A stretch of 15,152 bases of DNA. Origin: Flavobacteriales bacterium (GTDB taxonomy: Bacteria > Bacteroidota > Bacteroidia > Flavobacteriales_F > PHOS-HE28). Of this stretch, positions 1-6,271 are shown piece after piece. Made by a program: the position numbers and the translations under genes. The notes below the pieces were generated by a model, which saw nothing but the letters and a program-made list of their open reading frames with translations, was not told where the DNA came from and did no database searches. The stretch covers positions 1 to 15,152 of the forward strand of contig JADJOG010000041.1 in NCBI GenBank assembly GCA_016713865.1. The letters run 5' to 3'. The first letter of the stretch is position 1. Every line of letters starts with the position of its first letter.

Positions 1-1485
1 CCTTCGCCACGGCCTTCAGGTCTACGGCCTCCACGGCCTCAAAAGTGTCCACGTAGCGCGGTATGTTCAGGTTATAGGAATTGGCCTTTACATCGGATAG
101 TGGTACCACATGACTATACTTATTCCTATTCGTGCGCTCACGGTAGGCGTGCACGAGGCCTTCAACATCATCAGGACGGAGTCTGTTCTTGCTTGCAAGA
201 GGGATCTTCTCAAAGTGGTCTTCCCCACTTGCATCCACAAAGAGGATGTCGCCTTTGTGCTCCCGGTGAGTTTTCAGGACAACAATACATGTCGGCGTCG
301 TCGTGCCGAAGAAGATGTTTGGAGGCAGGCCAATGACAGCATCAACGCAGTTTAGGTCGCGTCAGGTGCTTGCGGATATGCGCCTCGAGCCGCTTCGGTA
401 AGAGCTCCATGCGGCAGTACGCAGGCAAGTGTGCCGCCCTCATCCAAGTGGTGCAGCATGTGCAGCAGGAAGGCGAAGTCGGCTTTGGTCTGCGGGGCCA
501 GCTTGCCGGGCGCGCTGAAGCGGTCGTCCGTGCTTTTGGTGGGGCTGGGTTTCCAGTGCGCGCTGAAGGGCGGGTTGGCCACGATGGCCTCGAAGCGCAG
601 GTCAAGGTGCTGCGGGCGCTCCAGCGTGTCCTCGTTGCGCACATCGAACTGCCGGTAGTGCACATCGTGCATGATCATGTTCATGCGGCACAGGTTGAAG
701 GTGGTGGGGTTCATCTACTGCCCGTAGATGGTGCCCACATCCAGCACTTCCCGCTTCACGCGCAGCAGCAGGGAGCCGCTGCCGCAGGTGGGGTCGTACA
801 CGCTCTTCAGCCGTTTCTTGCCGGTGGTGACGATGCGCGCCAGCACGGTGCTCACCTCCTGCGGGGTGTAGAACTCGCCGGCCTTTTTGCCCGCGCCGCT
901 GGCGAACTGCGCAATGAGGTATTCGTAGGCATCGCCCAGCACATCGTGCGTGGGGTCCTTCAGCTCGAAGTCCACGGTGGCCAGCTTGCGCAGCACGCGC
1001 ACCACCAGGTTGTTCTTGTCCTTCTCGCTCTTGCCCAGCTTGCTGCTGGTGAGGTCGAGGTCCTCGAAGAGGTTGGCAAAATCGTCCTCGCTCTCGTGCC
1101 CACGCGTGCTGTCGCTGATGCGGTTGAGCACCTGGGTGAGCTTGTCGAGGATGAAGGGGGCGTCAACGCCGTCCTCTTCCTCGCCGCTGGGCACCATGTT
1201 CTTGAAAAGTTCTTCGGGCTCCAGGAAGTAGCCGAGGTGCTCCACGCTCAGCTCGCTCACGGCCTTCAAGTAGGCCTTGCGGTCCTTGGTCTTGGCGGTG
1301 ATCTCATTGTAGGTGATGCCGTCCGGGTGCAGGATCTCGTCGGCATAGAGTTCCATCTTCTCGCTGAGGTACTTGTAGAAGATGAAGCCGAGGATGTAGT
1401 CGCGAAAATCGTCCGCGCTCATCTTGCCGCGCAGGGCGTTGGCGATGTCCCAGAGGGTGGCTTCGAGGCGTTGTTTGGCGGTCAT
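1..1485 (-). pseudogene. hsdM: Type I restriction-modification DNA methyltransferase subunit M, broken and partial
   Basis: This is the adenine-N6 methyltransferase subunit of a type I restriction-modification complex, cut by the left edge of the window. The start is ATG at 1485, giving MTAKQRLEATLWDIANALRG, a typical HsdM N-terminus. The N-terminal helical domain covers about residues 1-140. The SAM-binding motif DPTCGSG is at residues 231-237. After IYGQ (residue 256) the frame meets TAG at 717-715, then resumes unchanged with MNPTTFNLCRMNMIMHDVHY, so one GAG-to-TAG change would explain it (families usually read YGQE here). The catalytic motif NPPF follows about 48 codons later. The frame then shifts between 400 and 386 (PHGAL to EAHIRKHL) and again at about 362 (HL to RDLNCVDAVIGLP). 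Conserved C-terminal sequence (NIFFGTTTPTCIVVLK) continues to base 1. Three lesions within about 360 bp make a functional product unlikely. The partner subunits hsdS and hsdR would lie outside the window. Sequencing error cannot be excluded for the indels. Confidence 0.9.
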
Positions 1486-1542
1486 GGGGTGGGTGAAAGT
1501 AGGCCTCTGATCGGCGCAAGAGAAAGGGCATGGCTGCACGCC

Positions 1543-1956
1543 TCAGGCACCATGCCTGAAAATGTCCTTCAGGAACTCGAGGAACACCTCGCCGAGTACA
1601 CCCACTACGATCTGGAACACCAGCAGAGCGTATGCGGCTTCCATTTGAGTTGTTGTCATCTGTCCTATGGCCGGCCGCAGTACGAACCAATAGTAGCTGG
1701 CTAAAGGCAGCAGCACTAGAAAGGTGGTCCTGAGTATTTTCTCCCTTGCTCTTACCGCCTGGGCTCTCGTTCTCGGTTCGGATGCACCTGAAGCATTCCT
1801 GTCTCGAAATGCGGCATAAACCGAGATCCCCATCAGCGCTGCGCTGAGCAAAATGGCGATCAGGCTTTCGAGATGCAGGCTGGTCCAGTAGAGCATGGAG
1901 GAATGCACCAGGATACCTCCGTGCACGGTGCAACTGATGCCTAAGGAGAGCTTCAT
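1543..1956 (-). CDS. Small hypothetical membrane protein, three predicted helices
   Basis: I do not recognise a family. From ATG at 1956 the product is 137 residues. Hydrophobic stretches at about residues 29-50, 74-93 and 105-127 look like three membrane helices. A basic loop rich in Arg and Ala (about 51-72) sits between the first two, which would place it in the cytoplasm. An upstream in-frame ATG at 2028 would add 24 polar residues; I prefer 1956 because the added part looks unrelated to a membrane protein. It ends 57 bp before the hsdM start on the same strand, so the two could be cotranscribed. Nothing points to a function, and the reading frame being real rests mainly on the sensible hydrophobic pattern. 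Confidence 0.5.
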   Translation of the reverse strand: MKLSLGISCTVHGGILVHSSMLYWTSLHLESLIAILLSAALMGISVYAAFRDRNASGASEPRTRAQAVRAREKILRTTFLVLLPLASYYWFVLRPAIGQMTTTQMEAAYALLVFQIVVGVLGEVFLEFLKDIFRHGA

Positions 1957-2156
1957 GGCTGGTAGGATTTGGCGGCTAAGAGGGTTATCGCATGAATGCT
2001 CGTCTTCGGGCCGCTTCAGAAAGGACAAAAGCGCCGATGGATCGGAAAGCCAACGGGGTGTGCCTCAAAGAGTTTTCAACATCGATGCCCGACCGCACGG
2101 CCCCATGCGTCACCTTGTTGTAGACGCCCTGTTGCCCACCCCTAACCCATATTACC

Positions 2157-2750
2157 ATGTTCAGAACTGAACCCTTTTCAGCTCGTGAATTGCAGAACCT
2201 GGTGGACCGACTGAACCGTGGCGACCTGAATGCGCTGTGGGCCTTGATCTATGGTTACCGCAAGCGGTTGGCGAGCACATTGATCAAGCGGCATGAACTG
2301 CTGCTCGCCTCGGGCAAAGAGGGCCACGATGCCGTGATGGACGCCTTCATACATGTCGCGGAAAAGTGGCCGCGCGCAGCTACGACGTTGACACCGCGTA
2401 CGGTGGAGGGCTGGCTCTATAAAGTGGTTCTCAACTGGAACATTGACGAATGGCGCAAGCGGCGAAGGGAGCGCGTGTACATAGCTGAGGCGCAAGCGCT
2501 CGGGCGGGCTTCATTCCTGCAAGGTCTACCGGAGGCGGCTTTCAGCAAGGAGATGGCCGAGATCATCGAGTGCTACGTGGACACGCTGGATCCGAGCTCA
2601 AGGATACTCTTCGAGGGTAGCATCTATGACAATAAGACCTATGCCGACCTGGCCGATCGCCTTGGCTGGACAAAAGACCAAGTGAAGCATCAGTTGACGC
2701 AGCTCCGAAGTGAATTGCGGCATCTGTTACACGCCATGGGCTTGCTATGA
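2157..2750 (+). CDS. RNA polymerase sigma-70 family (ECF-like) sigma factor
   Basis: A 197-residue protein with the two-domain layout of extracytoplasmic-function sigma factors. Residues about 10-100 fit sigma region 2, which binds core polymerase and the -10 element: NRGDLNALWALIYGYRKRL, then DAVMDAFIHVAEKW, then the WLYKVVLNWNIDEWRKRRRER segment. Residues about 133-195 fit region 4, which reads the -35 element: LDPSSRILFEGSIYDNKTY, then ADLADRLGWTKDQVKHQLTQL as a helix-turn-helix. The start is the first ATG in frame. Its stop codon overlaps an ATG (ATGA at 2747-2750) in another frame. The next recognisable gene starts 105 bp downstream on the same strand. I see no zinc-finger or FecR-type anti-sigma factor beside it, so what controls it is open. 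The assignment is by motif and layout; the exact ECF group was not determined. Confidence 0.85.
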   Translation: MFRTEPFSARELQNLVDRLNRGDLNALWALIYGYRKRLASTLIKRHELLLASGKEGHDAVMDAFIHVAEKWPRAATTLTPRTVEGWLYKVVLNWNIDEWRKRRRERVYIAEAQALGRASFLQGLPEAAFSKEMAEIIECYVDTLDPSSRILFEGSIYDNKTYADLADRLGWTKDQVKHQLTQLRSELRHLLHAMGLL

Positions 2751-2855
2751 AGCCGATGAAGCATACCAACTGGGCTCATGCGCCACCTGCGCCTGAAGAG
2801 CGTGAGTTGAAAAAGAACCAACAGAGACAAGACAACACAAACAACCCAATAAGAC

Positions 2856-3305
2856 ATGAAAACGGAGAAAGGCCAAGGGGGGGAATCGGCGCGGAAGGCG
2901 CTGGCTCATTTAGAGAGGATCGTGAACAGCATGGCACTTCCAACACCAGCAGGCTATTGGCTGGATCCGGTCATTTTCCTGGTGATCCTTCTGCTCTACG
3001 TTCCAAGCGACGCGAAGCTTCTGCGCGCCAAGGAGTGGATGCTCCGCAATCCAGCGGTAAAGGAGAATTGGGACGCTTGGACTGAAGGGCATCGTAGTGA
3101 GAAGGACAAGCTTGGGTTCGCCAGTGCCAAGGACCACCTGACTTCCTTCATCGAGAATGACTTGCTCTTGGCAAAGGCCTTCAAGGACAAAGGGGTGCTT
3201 CCTTCATCGGACCATGGCTCACCGCTGCCGCCGAATGCCGCACTGGATCCCCTTGGTGCGCAACGGCATGTATTCAAGCCGAACACATCCTTCATTCTAA
3301 GTTGA
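2856..3305 (+). CDS. Hypothetical protein with one membrane segment, downstream of the sigma factor
   Basis: A 149-residue product of unknown function. Residues about 36-49 (WLDPVIFLVILLLYV) form one short hydrophobic segment, after a charged N-terminus with a possible amphipathic stretch (ARKALAHLERIVNSM). The remainder is polar and charged, with a Pro/Ser-rich tail. An in-frame TAA directly upstream (2850-2852) makes ATG 2856 the only ATG start for this frame, and the A-rich leader before it (about 2818-2855) is the kind of start region common in Bacteroidetes. Its position behind the sigma factor suggests one transcription unit, and a membrane-anchored regulator of that sigma factor is conceivable, but no anti-sigma motif is visible. 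A competing frame from 2747 gives a low-complexity polar 112-residue product and looks less real. Confidence 0.5.
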   Translation: MKTEKGQGGESARKALAHLERIVNSMALPTPAGYWLDPVIFLVILLLYVPSDAKLLRAKEWMLRNPAVKENWDAWTEGHRSEKDKLGFASAKDHLTSFIENDLLLAKAFKDKGVLPSSDHGSPLPPNAALDPLGAQRHVFKPNTSFILS

Positions 3306-3405
3306 AATGTGGGAACGATTCTGTTACTACCCTATGCGGGGCATATTCTCAACTGTTCCGCCATGAATGGGAGCTGAGTGAACTCCTGGACCGATGCGTC
3401 AACGG

Positions 3406-3429
3406 CGAGCCCTCCATCTGGAGGGTTCG
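3406..3429 (+). terminator. Strong hairpin, candidate terminator
   Basis: CGAGCCCTCCA (3406-3416) pairs with TGGAGGGTTCG (3419-3429) over 11 bp with one G-T wobble. The two central bases TC, plus one opened pair, form the loop. It lies 100 bp after the stop of the gene ending at 3305. The sequence after it (TCGTTCTTAG) is only weakly T-rich, so the terminator role is inferred from position. Confidence 0.45.
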
Positions 3430-3611
3430 TCGTTCTTAGCCTAACCTCAACCGGAATCCTTTCTGAATCCTCTGAAGTCAGACATGAGTGGCTAATTGCC
3501 CATGTGCTTGCATGGTGCTCATGTCCACAGTTCACTACGCTGTGGGTCGCCCACAACAATCCAGCGCCCATTTCCTTTTCCATTGCGCTGCCGCAGATCC
3601 TCTTCCTTCTA

Positions 3612-3730
3612 TAGGCAAGCCTAGCCTTGGCGCAGCATTTTCGCGCTGCCCGAAGCCCCGCCCGGCTAAGAAGCCCAAGGCCAAAAGCCCTTAGCCATTC
3701 CGCTCTGCGGCTGCTTGCCAGCCCAAGGCA
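3612..3730. repeat. AGCC-rich low-complexity tract, left of the STING-like gene
   Basis: AGCC occurs seven times in about 110 bp on the plus strand, mostly as AAGCC or TAGCC, with interspersed GCCC and GGCC. No fixed period is visible. A similar tract in the same orientation lies at 5210-5319 on the other side of the STING-like gene and its repeat array. Confidence 0.55.
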
Positions 3731-3917
3731 ATGGCCTTCGGCACCATGCCCATCGCACCATCGAGAGCTGTTGGCCACTTTGCCTTTTGCCTTACCCACA
3801 GTAGGGCAAACCTCAACGGCGACCGCTAGTGCGGCAGGGTGCTGTTTTCCCGCTGTTGGTGACACTGCACGGATACGGCACCATCATTAACCGCGGGTCA
3901 TGAATACTCATGGTCGC

Positions 3918-4577
3918 TTACCCTTCCACGATCTCGGTATGCACTTGGCTGCCATCCTCCATATCCAACAGCCGGGTCAGGCGATCGCGGAACCAGTTGT
4001 GGTAGCGCACTGATTTCTCGTTGGAGTAGCTATTGTCGCTTTCGAAACCCATGTATGCATGGAGGGAATTGAGCGTGTTCGGGAAATCGTGGATCACGAG
4101 TTGGCCATTGTCCACGGCTATGTCCACATCCTTGTTCCGGTCATGCACCACCACATTCACCTGGGTGTACTCTCCGTTGGTGCGGCGTGCTATGAAATCG
4201 CGGTGTAGCGCCTTCAGGTTGTTCTTGTTCCGAGGCACATAGATGCGGATCTTCTTCACGATTAGGCCACTGGTGCCGAGGCGACCGCCATTGTGCTTGA
4301 TGTTCGCGGCGATGGGGCGCCAGAGCGAATAGAAGTAGCCCGTTGCAAGGGCCTCTGAAACCATCTGGTTCCGCTTGGTGATGCGTCGGAGTGTCAATAC
4401 CACGAGAATCGCGATGAGTATCAGGCTGCTGAACAGGTAGCCTCTCCACGGTAAGGCGTCGTCTTTCAGGTACTGGTTGTAGCCCAACCAGGTGGGGAGG
4501 GCGCCGGATACCACTTCCCACGCATTTGGCACATAGCCCCTGCGGATGAATGTGGCGATCATGTTGAGGCGAATCAT
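3918..4577 (-). CDS. Transmembrane prokaryotic STING-domain protein (TM-STING), CBASS-type effector, without adjacent cyclase
   Basis: A 219-residue protein. Residues 47-63 (YLFSSLILIAILVVLTL) form a membrane helix followed by a basic stretch (RRITKR). Residues about 75-205 fit the prokaryotic STING fold in order: helix with LATGYFYSLWRPIAANI (78-93), strand KKIRIYVPRN (108-117), lid region around VVVHDRNKDVDI (142-153), then GQLVIHDFPNTLNSLHAYM (158-176), and a last helix with WFRDRLTRLL. This mirrors recalled bacterial STINGs (LAxxYYxxFIKP, KIIVPK, LEFIDFPTVL) and the human element around residues 255-275. Bacterial STINGs bind cyclic di-GMP made by a CD-NTase upon phage infection; TM forms are thought to damage the membrane. 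Tyr81, Phe82, Arg147 and Asp164 are candidate ligand contacts. No CD-NTase gene lies within the window. The start at 4577 is the first ATG; Met6 is an alternative. No database search was possible. Confidence 0.8.
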   Translation of the reverse strand: MIRLNMIATFIRRGYVPNAWEVVSGALPTWLGYNQYLKDDALPWRGYLFSSLILIAILVVLTLRRITKRNQMVSEALATGYFYSLWRPIAANIKHNGGRLGTSGLIVKKIRIYVPRNKNNLKALHRDFIARRTNGEYTQVNVVVHDRNKDVDIAVDNGQLVIHDFPNTLNSLHAYMGFESDNSYSNEKSVRYHNWFRDRLTRLLDMEDGSQVHTEIVEG

Positions 4578-4770
4578 GGTTCAGTGCATTGTGCTTCACG
4601 CAAATACTCACCGGTAGTGCCTTTGCGCGTTTGAGCAAGTCTATTGCTTTTCAGCCAAGCAATTGGCAGGTTGGCTTTCAACCCTGCGATTGCCCTGTTG
4701 CGGAAACTGGACCACTTCCTGATCCAATCTCCCATCCACAATCCCCGAAAAAGGATCGTGATTCCTCTCA

Positions 4771-5169
4771 TGTTGTTCCAGTTTTTTGAATGTGGTTCCA
4801 GATTGCTCCTTTCTTGTTCCACAATCCCGGAATCTCGATCCAGAAACATCCCATCTTGTTCCGTATTGCGTGAAAGTGGTTCACGATTCCGGCAATGTGG
4901 GTCGTGATTGCCCGAATGTGATCCAGCATTTGCGAAAAGAAGAGGAGGTATTCGCCAATGTGGTTCGTGATTGCCCGAATGTGATCCAACATTTGCGAAA
5001 AGAAGAAGAGGTTTTCCGCAAAGTGGTTCGTGATTGCCCGAAAGTGATCCAACATTTGCGAAAAGAAGAAGAGGTTTTCCGCAAAGTGGTTCGTGATTGC
5101 CCGAATGTGATCCAGCATTTGCGAAAAGAAGGAGAGGTTTTCGCCAAAGTGGATCGTGATGGCCGCGAA
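4771..5169. repeat. Array of 21-bp units in exact register (19 units)
   Basis: Cutting the sequence every 21 bp from 4771 keeps a shared pattern, approximately KTGKTYCAYRATTBCCSRAAT. Examples are units at 4792 (GTGGTTCCAGATTGCTCC), 4813 (CTTGTTCCACAATCCCGG), 4876 (GTGGTTCACGATTCCGGC) and 4897 (GTGGGTCGTGATTGCCCG). More diverged copies seem to extend left to about 4729, with a one-base slip. Register is kept to GTGGATCGTGATGGCCGC at 5149. Divergence rises towards the left, as expected when recent copying occurred on the right. The period is close to two turns of B-DNA and also seven codons. No spacers are present, so it is not a CRISPR array. Confidence 0.9.
4897..5148. repeat. Four tandem 63-bp higher-order repeats
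   Basis: Copies at 4897-4959, 4960-5022, 5023-5085 and 5086-5148, each made of three 21-bp units. The second and third copies differ at a single base (unit position 21, T or A). The first and last differ from these at only about four to ten positions. A partial fifth copy begins at 5149. Each copy holds two inverted repeats: TTCG/CGAA (unit positions 5-8 and 17-20) and TTTGCGAAAA with TTTTCCGCAAA (33-42 and 53-63, one bulged base), best kept in copies two to four. Confidence 0.95.
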
Positions 5170-5209
5170 CCGAAGGCGAAATGCCTGCGCCATGCGCCGC
5201 TGAACCTGT

Positions 5210-5319
5210 AGCCGAAAGCCGCATGGGCCCAGCCTGCATGCCTAGAGCCGCAAGCCGTGTAGGCCATTAGCCGAATGCCGCCGCAGGCCTGCTAGCCATG
5301 AGCCGATGAGCCCAAGCCT
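5210..5319. repeat. AGCC-rich low-complexity tract, right of the repeat array
   Basis: AGCC occurs ten times in about 110 bp on the plus strand (for example TAGCCG, AAGCCG, GAGCCG, TAGCCA), without a strict period. It matches in composition and orientation the tract at 3612-3730, so the two tracts bracket the STING-like gene and its repeat array. Confidence 0.6.
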
Positions 5320-5336
5320 CATCAGAATTGATGAGG
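5317..5336 (+). promoter_or_regulatory. Hairpin in the leader of the fibronectin-type gene
   Basis: CCTCATC (5317-5323) pairs perfectly with GATGAGG (5330-5336) around the six-base loop AGAATT. A second small hairpin, GGGAC-CTCG-GTCCC in 5387-5400, ends 16 bp before the start at 5417. Whether they act in the mRNA leader or are chance is not known. Confidence 0.3.
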
Positions 5337-5416
5337 GGGCAGGTGTAGCCCTTGGCCAAGGCCGCTGGTACAAGGGGCCACTAACAGGGACCTCGGTCCC
5401 ACTAAACAACTGCCAG

Positions 5417-6032
5417 ATGGCAACAGTGAAAATGGGCCTAGTAGGCCTCCCCGCCACGGGACTCGTGGCAAAGGCGCAGGGTGTTCATGATGGCATGAAC
5501 GGCAACGCCGAGTTCCCGTTACCGGTGCCCACCCTGCCGGTGTTCCAAGGTCTCATTGATGCGTTGGCGGCGGCCAATGCAGCAGTTGATGCCAACGGGG
5601 GCAGGGCCGAGCACACGGCCAGGCGTGTAGCTGAGCAGCAGCTGCGTGGCGCGATCAAATCGCTGGCTGCCTACGTGCAGATGGCCAGCGGCGGCGATGC
5701 CGTGAAGATCAAGAGCGCCAATTTCCTGGTGGTGCAGCGTGGCAAGCCTGTGGGCGAATTGCCGCCGCCGCAGAACCTGGGCGCGCGCCTCACCAACATG
5801 AGCGGCCGTGCCGATCTGCGGTGGAAGCGCGACGTTGATGCCGACATCAACCATGTGTACATGAGCACCAGCAACGATCCGTTCAAGTGGGAACTCATCG
5901 GTAACCACCAAGAGCCGCTTCAACGCCGATCACCTGGAGCCCGGCAAGTTCTACTGGTTCGCCGTGAGCGCCATTGGGGCCGCTGGCGAGAGCAGCAAGA
6001 GCGAGCCTTGCCTGGTAATGGCTGCCGCCTAA
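5417..6032 (+). pseudogene. Fibronectin type III-like domain protein, single-base frameshift
   Basis: The frame from ATG 5417 (MATVKMGLVGLPATGLVAKA) runs through a helical region (FQGLIDALAAANAAVDANGG, then AAYVQMASGGDAVKIKSANF) into a fibronectin type III-like C-terminal half (PPPQNLGARLTNMSGRADLRW, then HVYMSTSNDPFKWELIG). At 5903 one extra A in GGTAACCACC moves the frame; the other frame continues at once with TTKSRFNADHLEPGKFYWFAVSAIGAAGESSKSEP and ends at TAA 6030-6032. Removing that A restores a protein of about 204 residues. I recall this as a recurring Bacteroidetes family of fibronectin-type proteins with a conserved FYWFAVSAIGAAGESSKSEP tail, but its function is unknown to me. Because everything else is intact, a sequencing error is as likely as a true mutation. 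A terminator follows closely. Confidence 0.8.
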
Positions 6033-6081
6033 GCGCAGGCCAGCCCAAGGCCTCGCACGAGAGGTCCTTCTCGAATGACAT

Positions 6082-6119
6082 CCGCCCTGGTGCCGCCGCA
6101 CCGGGGCGGTGTCGTTTTA
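6082..6119 (+). terminator. Rho-independent terminator after the fibronectin-type gene
   Basis: CCGCCCTGGTGC (6082-6093) pairs with GCACCGGGGCGG (6098-6109) over 12 bp with one T-G wobble and a CGCC loop, followed by TGTCGTTTTA. It lies 50 bp after the TAA at 6032 and upstream of the convergent end of the 943-residue gene. Confidence 0.8.
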
Positions 6120-6271
6120 TGGGGTGTATGATCAAATGCCTTTCACGCCTCTACGAACCGTTAGGCACTTCTTCCTATCAGCGATATCCGCGCAAGTCGG
6201 GCCTTGTGCCATGCACCGCGCAGCGCATCATCCACGCTCCACAAGTGGCCGTGCTTCCGGAGCAAAGCCCG

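Larger units (their letters stand above)
3306..3917. other. Long intergenic region without a convincing gene
   Basis: About 610 bp between the sigma-factor unit and the STING-like gene. Open frames of 68-177 codons exist on both strands, but they have unnatural composition (Cys-, Arg- and Ser-rich) and no family resemblance. The region contains a strong hairpin at 3406-3429, a small perfect inverted repeat (TGTGGG-TCG-CCCACA, 3541-3555) and an AGCC-rich tract at about 3612-3730. It lies at the 3' ends of both flanking genes, so terminators are expected here. Confidence 0.6.
4578..5416. other. Long intergenic region holding a 21-bp repeat array and an AGCC-rich tract
   Basis: About 840 bp between the STING-like gene and the fibronectin-type gene, which are divergently transcribed. 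Bases 4578-4730 show no gene; a near-perfect hairpin (GCAGGTTG and CAACCCTGC, 4668-4689) is visible. Bases 4771-5169 are the repeat array. Bases 5210-5319 are AGCC-rich, and 5317-5400 hold two small hairpins before the next start. Several frames stay open through the array because its period is a multiple of three, so open length alone is not evidence of coding. Both flanking promoters must lie in this region, but I could not identify convincing promoter elements. Confidence 0.6.

Noticed and set aside
370..1704. Plus-strand open frame of 444 codons
   Set aside because: It lies antisense to hsdM, has a Val/His/Gly/Ala-rich composition typical of the shadow of a GC-rich gene, and shows no family features.
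2747..3085. Frame starting at the ATGA overlap with the sigma-factor stop
   Set aside because: The overlap is attractive, but the product is polar low-complexity sequence; the 2856 frame has a plausible membrane segment and an A-rich leader.
3332..3865. Minus-strand frame of 177 codons between the sigma-factor unit and the STING-like gene
   Set aside because: Cys-, Arg- and Ser-rich, crosses a strong hairpin and the AGCC tract, and has no recognisable domain.
4897..5148. CRISPR array
   Set aside because: Repeats are directly adjacent with no unique spacers, the unit is 63 bp (3 x 21), and there are no cas genes.
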